Translations under genes and position numbers: made by a program
The notes under the pieces: generated by a model
What the model saw: only the letters and a program-made list of their open reading frames with translations
Database searches by the model: none
Told to the model about the DNA's origin: nothing
DNA from: Actinomycetes bacterium
Lineage (GTDB): Bacteria; Actinomycetota; Acidimicrobiia; Acidimicrobiales; Palsa-688
Length of the DNA: 64,000 bases
Reading direction: 5' to 3'
Assembly: GCA_021838445.1 (NCBI GenBank)
Contig: JAKCDU010000007.1
Location: 46,970-110,969 of the forward strand
Shown: positions 57,528-64,000 of the stretch, piece by piece
How positions within the stretch are numbered: the first letter of the stretch is position 1
How the letters are laid out: every line of letters starts with the position of its first letter

Positions 57528-58760
57528 TCAGGCCTGCGAGCGCAGCCTTGCCACGTGCTCGTCGAGCATCCGGTGGAAACGCTGACCTCCGCCTTCGTTG
57601 CGACCGAACAGCACCTCGGGCTTTCCTCCAGCGGCGAGCGCCATCTGCAGGTTGATGCCAGTGGCGTAATCCTCGTCGCGGACGACGCCTGCCACGAAGT
57701 CGGCCCGCTTCTCGGCCTCCAACCGCTGTTCTTCGGTTGGTTCGGCGGCAGTGTAGTAATTGAGAATCGTGACCGAACTGTCCGGCGTCGTCCCCGGGAA
57801 CAGCTGAGCTACCTGCCCCCCGCCGTTGCCGCCGGCGATGGAGATGTGCGGGAAGATGGTCCACACGCCGCCGCAGAGAAGGTCCATGTCCCACTTCTCC
57901 TCTGGGATGTCCCGCAGCTCCAGCAGGGCCGGATCCGGAGTCGTGACCCTCTGATGAGGCCCCCACGCGGTGTAGAGCGCCTTGTTGTAGATGTCCGGGC
58001 CGAAGCTGTTCCGGTGGAGGAAGGGCAGGTGGTAGAAGTCCAGGTACCCGTCGTAGGCGATCTTCCAGTTCGGCCCGGGGAGCTCCGTCCGCTTGATCAG
58101 GTGCCAGTCCCCGAACCCGAAGAAGTCCAGGACGGTGTCGTACCCGCAGAGGTGCTCGTCGATGTCCATCGGCGCACCGGGGGTGATGACCACGAAGATC
58201 AGGCCCGCCCTCTCGGCGACCGGCAGGGGGGTCAGGCCCAGGCAGCTCGTGTCGACGTCCCCGAAATACTGCCGATCGGTTACGCCGACGAGATCCCCTG
58301 AGGTATCGAAAACCCAGTTGTGATAGGGGCAGGCGAAGCGCCTGGCCGTACCGGTCGTGCCGGAGGGCACGACGACGGAGCCGCGATGGCTGCACCTGTT
58401 GATGAAGGCCCGGGCCTGGCCGTCCCCGTCCCGCACGAGCAAGACGGGCACGCCCATCACCGTCATCGACTTGAACGAGCCGGCGCCCCTGAGCTCTCCG
58501 CCCAAGGCGAGCATCAGTGGTATGCGGCGGTACATGGCGACCTCGAGCTCCCATCGCTCCCGATCGAGGTAGACGCTGGCCGGCAGGCGCATCACATCCT
58601 CGGTCTGCGAGGGGGTCATACCCGCCTCCACATGGGCCATGTTGACCCGGGCGATCTCGATCATCTGCTTGCGATTGGCGTCGGTCTCCACTGCCGCGGT
58701 GGAGCGGACGATCGTGGCCGCCGGCGCAACCGGAGATTTCGTCCTCTTACCAGAAGTCAT
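57528..58760 (-). CDS. Rieske (2Fe-2S) aromatic ring-hydroxylating oxygenase alpha subunit
   Basis: NRCSHRGSVVVPSGTTGTARRFACPYHNWVFDTSGDLVG; mononuclear site DGYLDFYHLPFLH. Confidence 0.93.
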   Translation of the reverse strand: MTSGKRTKSPVAPAATIVRSTAAVETDANRKQMIEIARVNMAHVEAGMTPSQTEDVMRLPASVYLDRERWELEVAMYRRIPLMLALGGELRGAGSFKSMTVMGVPVLLVRDGDGQARAFINRCSHRGSVVVPSGTTGTARRFACPYHNWVFDTSGDLVGVTDRQYFGDVDTSCLGLTPLPVAERAGLIFVVITPGAPMDIDEHLCGYDTVLDFFGFGDWHLIKRTELPGPNWKIAYDGYLDFYHLPFLHRNSFGPDIYNKALYTAWGPHQRVTTPDPALLELRDIPEEKWDMDLLCGGVWTIFPHISIAGGNGGGQVAQLFPGTTPDSSVTILNYYTAAEPTEEQRLEAEKRADFVAGVVRDEDYATGINLQMALAAGGKPEVLFGRNEGGGQRFHRMLDEHVARLRSQA

Positions 58761-58951
58761 CTTTGGCGAACCCCCTCCCTGCACCGGATGGTACCTCGAC
58801 AGGCACCACCCCACTTGGCTGACCCGTTCGACCCAGCTGACGGAAGTCACCTCGAGGCACCCCCACGGAACGGGTGGTCCGTGCCGCAGAAGACATCTGA
58901 GGGGTTCTGTCACGTTGCCCGGCTCCTGATCGAGCCGACCTGCTCCAAAAC

Positions 58952-58969
58952 TAACTCGTCGGTTAGCCA
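58952..58969. promoter_or_regulatory. Island palindrome motif, site L: TAACTCGTCGGTTAGCCA
   Basis: Inverted arms CTAAC/GTTAG around TCGTCG; upstream of the Rieske/hydrolase operon. Confidence 0.55.
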
Positions 58970-59057
58970 TTTTGGGCGATGGCGAGAGTCAGGTCAAGTG
59001 GCCTGACCGGCGCCGGGGTGGCTCAGCGGGTCGAGCCGGGCACGCAAGAGCGAGAGG

Positions 59058-60791
59058 TCAGCAGATGGTTACCGTCCCGGCTGTACCATCGACGATGATC
59101 GTCGCCCCGTCCTCGATGATGCTGGTGGCGTCGGGGACCGAGACCACACAGGGAATTCCGAGCTCGCGCGACACGATCATGGCGTGACTACCCTGAGCTC
59201 CGTTGTTCACCACGACGGCTGAGGCGGCGACCATCAGCGGGACCCAGGCGGGGTCGGTCTGAGGGGCTACCAGGACGTCCCCCGGCTCGAGCCCGGCCGG
59301 ATCGCTCGGATCCACGACGATACGAGCCCGGCCGGTGGCTGACCCGCCCGATCCCGCCGCTCCGGTGAGGACCGTACCGGCGCTCACCGCTTCCACCGAC
59401 CTGGACTCCCTGCGGGTCATCTCGCTCATCGCCGGCACCCGACCGTTGACGACGAACACCGGCTCACACTCGAACAGGGCCCGATACTGCATCCCGCGTT
59501 GATCTATGGCCCCACGGAGGGATTGCGGATCGGCGCGCAACTCGTCGAGCTCGGTGTCGGTGACCATGAAGAGCGCCTCCAGGTCATCCACGACGTGGCG
59601 CTCGACCAGCCGGCGCCCGTACTCGTAGAGAGCCATGCGCGCCTCGTTGATCACTCTCACGACATTGGTCTTGGCCCGCTCTCGTCCAGCCAGGAAGAGC
59701 TGCGCAGACGCCAGCGCGGCTTCGAAGGCCGCGGTCGACTCCCCCGCCTCGGTGAGCCTGGAGCAGATATCGGCGATGACCCGGTCGCGCTCGGCGACCG
59801 CCGTCGCCGAGCGGACTGCGGGAGCCTGAGAGTCATCGGAACGTCGCATCAGGTCTATCGCGACCAGGGCCGTACCCGGCCGAGCTTCCCACGACGGGGC
59901 TCGGACGTCGTATTCGTTGGGTCCCCTCGACCCGTGGTCGTGCAGAAAGCGCTCGAATCCAATTAGGAACTCGGCCGCCGAGGGGTCATCCGACTTCGCC
60001 AGGATCTCCAGGACCGCCTCCCGGTCGCGCTCGAAGGCGGTCGTGACCGCCGCCGATCGACGGGCCAAGCGGCTGAGCGCCCACATGGCGTGGGTGGGTG
60101 CGGCTGAGTCCACTTCGATACCCGCCAGCAACCGGATGGCCAGAGTGGGGTCCCCCAGTTCCTCGCAGATGGCACCGAGAGCGCCGGTTCCGAGTGATGA
60201 CAGCGCCGAGACGATCATGGCGTTCTCGAAGGTCTGCTGCACGAAAGGCACCATGGATCGCGCCCGGGCGTGCAGCGCGGAGTCGGTGAGCGCCCCGAGG
60301 TCGGGTCGACTGTCACGCAGTTGCTGAGCCAACTGCTTGTCTGCATCGAGGCCCGGGAGCTCCCTGGTCGTCATCGCCCATTCCATGGACCTGGCCAGTC
60401 GGGCTTCGTGCACGGGAGAGTCGTGCCAGTCCTGGTGCTCGTAGGGGGGCACCTCGTCGCGGTCGTCGAAGAAGGCCCGGTCGATCAGCTCCGGAGAGGC
60501 ACCGGGCATGCGGGCCCCGAGGATCCTGGTCATCGTGAGCGGGTTGTAGAGGTAGCCGCCGAAGACCTTCCACAGCTCCGGCCGAACCGGCTCCTCGTAC
60601 TCATCCCAGTCGAGCGCCCCGATGGCGATGTACGCGTCGCGGAGGCCCAGGCACATCCCCCCGCGGATTATGAGGCTCAGGCCGAGGGGGCTGAAGGGCT
60701 CCGGAAAGACATCTGCGGCGTTGGCCCGTGTCCACGCCGGGAATCTCTCCCCCAAAGTGGAATCGCAGAACCAGGCGGTCTGGTCGCCCAT
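59058..60791 (-). CDS. PEP-utilising enzyme mobile (phosphohistidine) domain protein without recognisable ATP-grasp domain
   Basis: C-terminal GSGGSATGRARIVVDPSDPAGLEPGDVLVAPQTDPAWVPLMVAASAVVVNNGAQGSHAMIVSRELGIPCVV (swivelling His domain); ~500 aa N-terminal region of unknown function. Confidence 0.85.
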   Translation of the reverse strand: MGDQTAWFCDSTLGERFPAWTRANAADVFPEPFSPLGLSLIIRGGMCLGLRDAYIAIGALDWDEYEEPVRPELWKVFGGYLYNPLTMTRILGARMPGASPELIDRAFFDDRDEVPPYEHQDWHDSPVHEARLARSMEWAMTTRELPGLDADKQLAQQLRDSRPDLGALTDSALHARARSMVPFVQQTFENAMIVSALSSLGTGALGAICEELGDPTLAIRLLAGIEVDSAAPTHAMWALSRLARRSAAVTTAFERDREAVLEILAKSDDPSAAEFLIGFERFLHDHGSRGPNEYDVRAPSWEARPGTALVAIDLMRRSDDSQAPAVRSATAVAERDRVIADICSRLTEAGESTAAFEAALASAQLFLAGRERAKTNVVRVINEARMALYEYGRRLVERHVVDDLEALFMVTDTELDELRADPQSLRGAIDQRGMQYRALFECEPVFVVNGRVPAMSEMTRRESRSVEAVSAGTVLTGAAGSGGSATGRARIVVDPSDPAGLEPGDVLVAPQTDPAWVPLMVAASAVVVNNGAQGSHAMIVSRELGIPCVVSVPDATSIIEDGATIIVDGTAGTVTIC

Positions 60792-60893
60792 CTTGTCCCC
60801 TCCCTCACCCGTTGGTGGGCGGGGACTGTATCTGCTCGGCTCCCCGTTGTGACTACACCCCCGGGGCGGGCACGGCACGATCGTGCCCGGCAT

Positions 60894-62108
60894 CTACGGC
60901 GGGGTGAATCGCAGGTGTAGCTGTTTCAGCGCCCGCATCGTGAACATCGGCACGTGGGTGAAGTCGTTGCGTTCGGGGTCGAGACGTAGCTCCGGAAGGC
61001 GCCTCAGGACCTCCTGCAGGGTGAGCACCTGCTCCAATCGGCTCAGGTCGGCCCCCGGGCACTGGTGCTCACCGAGGGTGAACGCCAGGTGGCGGCGGGA
61101 GTTGGCCCGGTCCAGACGCACGGCGGTCGGCTCCGGGAACATGCGCTCGTCACGATTTCCCGAGGCGTAGCGAAGGTGGACCGACGATCCTTTCGGGATG
61201 GGGGTACCGGCGATCTCAGTGTCCTCGGCGACGGCCCGCCACAGCCCCTGCGTCGGCGACTCGAGGCGAAGGACCTCCTCGACGAACAGCGGCACGAGAG
61301 AGGGGTCGGCGCCCAGACGCTCGTACAGCCCCGGCTCACGCAGGAGGACCCACAACGCCGAGGTCATCGCGAACGTCGTGGTCTCGTTACCGCCGACGAA
61401 GAGATGATCCACGATGGTGATGATCTCCTGGTCGGTCAGCGGACGGAGCTCGTCCTCCCCGGTGAGCTCCGCCGCGGTCAAGTGCGTGATGATGTCCTCA
61501 CCGGGGGAACGGCGCTTCTCCGCGATCTGCTCGGCCAGGTACCCGTACATCTCCACCACCTGCTCGGCCACCCACACGTCCTCGTCGGGCTGCAAGGGGC
61601 GCACGAAGGGCAGGATCCATGCTGCGCTCCACTGCTTGAGCTTGGGAATGTCGGCCTCGGGCAGCCCCAGCATGTGGGTGATCACCCGGACCGGAAGGGG
61701 AACGGCGTACTGGGAGCTCCACTCCACCTCCCCGTCCCGCTCGAAAGACGAGAACTGCTCGTCGATGAAGCGCTCTATCACCGGCCTCCAACGGGCCAGC
61801 CCGGCTCCGGTGAAGAAATGGTCGACGAGCGCCCGATAGTGACGGTGCACTGGGGGGTTGGTGCCCAGAGGAGTCATCCGCTCCCACCCCCCGCGGTCGT
61901 AGACGGCTTGCGCAGCGAGGGACCGGCGTTTACTGGAACCGGCCGGGAACGTCCGCTGATGCCGCAACACGTGCATGATGTCGTCGTACCGACTGACGAC
62001 GTAGTCGTCGGTACCCGGGATCCGGTAGACGGGTGATTCGTCGCGCAGGTACTGATATGTGGGATACCAGTCCTCCTGCGTGGCCGGTGCCAGAAGGTCG
62101 ACATCCAT
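60894..62108 (-). CDS. Cytochrome P450
   Basis: DHLFVGGNETTTFAMT I-helix, EEVLRLESP ExxR, HLAFTLGEHQCPGADLSRLEQ haem loop; start ATG at 62108. Confidence 0.95.
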   Translation of the reverse strand: MDVDLLAPATQEDWYPTYQYLRDESPVYRIPGTDDYVVSRYDDIMHVLRHQRTFPAGSSKRRSLAAQAVYDRGGWERMTPLGTNPPVHRHYRALVDHFFTGAGLARWRPVIERFIDEQFSSFERDGEVEWSSQYAVPLPVRVITHMLGLPEADIPKLKQWSAAWILPFVRPLQPDEDVWVAEQVVEMYGYLAEQIAEKRRSPGEDIITHLTAAELTGEDELRPLTDQEIITIVDHLFVGGNETTTFAMTSALWVLLREPGLYERLGADPSLVPLFVEEVLRLESPTQGLWRAVAEDTEIAGTPIPKGSSVHLRYASGNRDERMFPEPTAVRLDRANSRRHLAFTLGEHQCPGADLSRLEQVLTLQEVLRRLPELRLDPERNDFTHVPMFTMRALKQLHLRFTPP

Positions 62109-62238
62109 GCCGTGACTGTACTTCTCCGAAAGCGCAGCACGGGCCGGTTCGGTATGTTCGGACCATGGTCGCACCCCAGCCCGGACCGAGCCATCCGCTC
62201 CACGCCAGTCACGAATCGGCGCGCCAAGGCCCCTGTTC

Positions 62239-62694
62239 GTGACTGCGAGCGCCACGCCTGCGCCCACCGACGAAGAGATCGCCGCTCTCGTCGGGCACCG
62301 CTTCGCCGGCGGCGAGCGCAAGGTGGAGCACTGGGAGAACTGGCTCCTGACCGACTGCACGCAGCGTCCGCCGATGTCCGGCGGTCTGCTGCACCCCGTC
62401 GTCCTGTTCCACGTGCCCATCCAGGCCGCGTCCACCTCCATCGGTGAGATCTTCTCGATCTGTGGCGGGGGCGCCGCAGGTTCGGTCACTCTCCTCGGCT
62501 ACGAGTGGGACTTCCTGGCTCCGTTGATCGAAGACGTCGTCTACCGCGGCGATGGAGGAATCGTGGACGCCAACCGATGCCGCGACAGCAGCGGGGTTAT
62601 CCTTCACGACGACATCTGCTTCGTGATCGAACTGCTCGATCCCACCGACCGGACCGTCGCCCGGGTCACCACCAGATGGAGATTCCTGAGATGA
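62239..62694 (+). CDS. Hotdog-fold / MaoC N-terminal-like dehydratase subunit
   Basis: 151 aa; TDEEIAALVGHRFAGGERKVEHWENWLLTDCT...GGIVDANRCRDSSGVILHDDICFVIELLDPTDRTVARVTTRWRFLR; ATGA overlap with next MaoC-like gene. Confidence 0.6.
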   Translation: MTASATPAPTDEEIAALVGHRFAGGERKVEHWENWLLTDCTQRPPMSGGLLHPVVLFHVPIQAASTSIGEIFSICGGGAAGSVTLLGYEWDFLAPLIEDVVYRGDGGIVDANRCRDSSGVILHDDICFVIELLDPTDRTVARVTTRWRFLR

Positions 62695-63134
62695 CCGTCA
62701 TCCCGCCGATGGAGCCCTGGACCGTTCAGCAGGTGGACCCGCAGCGTATGAAGACCATGGCGGCCCTGCTCCGGGATCCGTATCCGATCCACTGGGACCC
62801 CGAATCGGTCCGCGACGACCTCCACCGGGGTCGTACCGTCAACCAAGGCCCACTCAACCTGGCCTACATCGCCAACATGCTGATGGCCTGGGCCGGTGAC
62901 GGATCGATCCGACGGCTTACGGCCAGGTTCCACGGGCACGTGGTCGCCGGTGACATCGTCACGGCCTCAGGTTCGGTCGACGAAGTGATCGTCCTCGAAG
63001 GCGAGACGCGGGCGCGCTGCTCGGTCCGCCTGCTTCGAGGAGACGAGGTCATGGTCAGCGGGACCGCCGAGGTCGCCCTCGAGCGACCGGCGGACCCGTC
63101 CAGTCTCCCACCATTTCCGGAGGAATCAGCTTGA
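62691..63134 (+). CDS. MaoC-like dehydratase subunit
   Basis: VNQGPLNLAYIANMLMAWAGDGSIRRLTARFHGHVVAGDIVTASGSVDEV (hotdog, GDxhxxxG). Confidence 0.82.
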   Translation: MTVIPPMEPWTVQQVDPQRMKTMAALLRDPYPIHWDPESVRDDLHRGRTVNQGPLNLAYIANMLMAWAGDGSIRRLTARFHGHVVAGDIVTASGSVDEVIVLEGETRARCSVRLLRGDEVMVSGTAEVALERPADPSSLPPFPEESA

Positions 63135-63943
63135 GCATTCTCGACCTTCTGCGCCTCGACGGGAAGGTGGCCGTGGTCACCGGTTCTGGTCAGGGGATAG
63201 GGAGGGCCATTGCCTGGGGCTTGGCCGACGCCGGGGCCGACGTGGTCATCAATGCTCGCCGGGTCCAGGATCTGGAGATGACCGCTGGGGGGATCACCGA
63301 GCGGGGACGGCGGGCACTCATCGTCGATGGCGACATCCGAGATTTCTCCGAACACCTGGCTGACCGGGCGATGACCGAGTTCGGTCGTCTCGACATCTGG
63401 GTGAACAATGTGGGCGGCTCCGACGAGAAGACGGTCCGCACCCTGGTCGACACTCCTGATGAGATATTCCGCTCACAGTTGGAGTTGAACCTCACGTCGG
63501 CCTTCCAGGGCTGCAAGGCGGCCGCTTGCCGGATGGGCGCCGGCGGGGCGATCGTCAACATAACGTCGGGAGCAGGAACCCGCGGGTCGCCGCGAACCGG
63601 CCCGTACGCCGCCGCCAAGGCCGGTTTGATAAACCTGACCCAGACGCTCGCTCTGGAGTTGGCCGAACAGGGAATCCGGGTCAACTGTGTGTCACCCGGT
63701 CCGGTGGTCACCGAGGCCTACCGCGAGATACTCGGTATCTCCGACCAGATCGCCGAGCTGGTGAGCACCATACCCTTGGGCCGGGCCGGGACCCCTGATG
63801 ACATCGCCGCCATGGTCGTGTTCCTGTGCTCGCCGGCCTCGTCGTGGATCACCGGCGAGCACCACCTCGTGGCCGGGGGTCGCACCCAGCGCAGCTACCA
63901 GTACCGCCCCGCCGCCGCTCCCGCCGATGGCGAGAACCCGTAG
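63131..63943 (+). CDS. SDR family oxidoreductase
   Basis: VAVVTGSGQGIGRAIAWGLADAGADVVI; YAAAKAGLINLTQTLALELAEQGIRVN; TTGA overlap with upstream gene. Confidence 0.93.
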   Translation: MSILDLLRLDGKVAVVTGSGQGIGRAIAWGLADAGADVVINARRVQDLEMTAGGITERGRRALIVDGDIRDFSEHLADRAMTEFGRLDIWVNNVGGSDEKTVRTLVDTPDEIFRSQLELNLTSAFQGCKAAACRMGAGGAIVNITSGAGTRGSPRTGPYAAAKAGLINLTQTLALELAEQGIRVNCVSPGPVVTEAYREILGISDQIAELVSTIPLGRAGTPDDIAAMVVFLCSPASSWITGEHHLVAGGRTQRSYQYRPAAAPADGENP

Positions 63944-64000
63944 CTGACGGCGCACTCAGCCCGGCGGATAGTGCCGATCGCGGACTCGAGCAGCTCTGGG

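Noticed and set aside
62139-62160. GGGCCGGTTCGGTATGTTC as an extra copy of the island palindrome upstream of the P450/MaoC divergent gap
   Set aside because: Only one half-site resembles the consensus; too weak without a PWM score.
63945-64000. Possible C-terminus of a further minus-strand gene (…VRDRHYPPG*)
   Set aside because: Only ~45 bp of potential coding sequence in the window; cannot be supported.

Overview
High-GC actinobacterial-type chromosome segment, possibly Acidimicrobiia-like by gene content (no taxonomic search was possible). Roughly 1-24 kb looks like ordinary chromosome: sufB (partial), WS/DGAT, F420-type LLM oxidoreductases, oligopeptidase B, a divergent FtsH-like protease, a methylsuccinyl-CoA dehydrogenase / malyl-CoA lyase-like pair, fumC and tRNA-Leu(UAA). 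Several intergenic GC-rich minisatellites occur here, three of which contain a neighbouring gene's stop codon. Roughly 24-64 kb is a dense catabolic island with a TetR regulator, many SDRs, 2-oxoacid dehydrogenase E1 alpha/beta plus a stand-alone lipoyl protein, an acyl-CoA ligase, 2 Rieske oxygenases, 3 P450s, a thiolase/DUF35 pair, an acyl-CoA dehydrogenase, tandem class III CoA-transferases, MaoC/hotdog pairs, a CUT2-type ABC transporter and a PEP-utilising-domain protein lacking an ATP-grasp. The main discovery candidate is a recurring ~18-bp palindromic motif (idealised TAACTGACCGGTCAGTTA). I located about ten copies by eye, all in promoter-type intergenic gaps of the island, which suggests one regulon covering an undescribed degradation pathway, probably for a terpenoid, steroid or alicyclic substrate. 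All calls come from reading the sequence and the supplied ORF translations; no database search was run.
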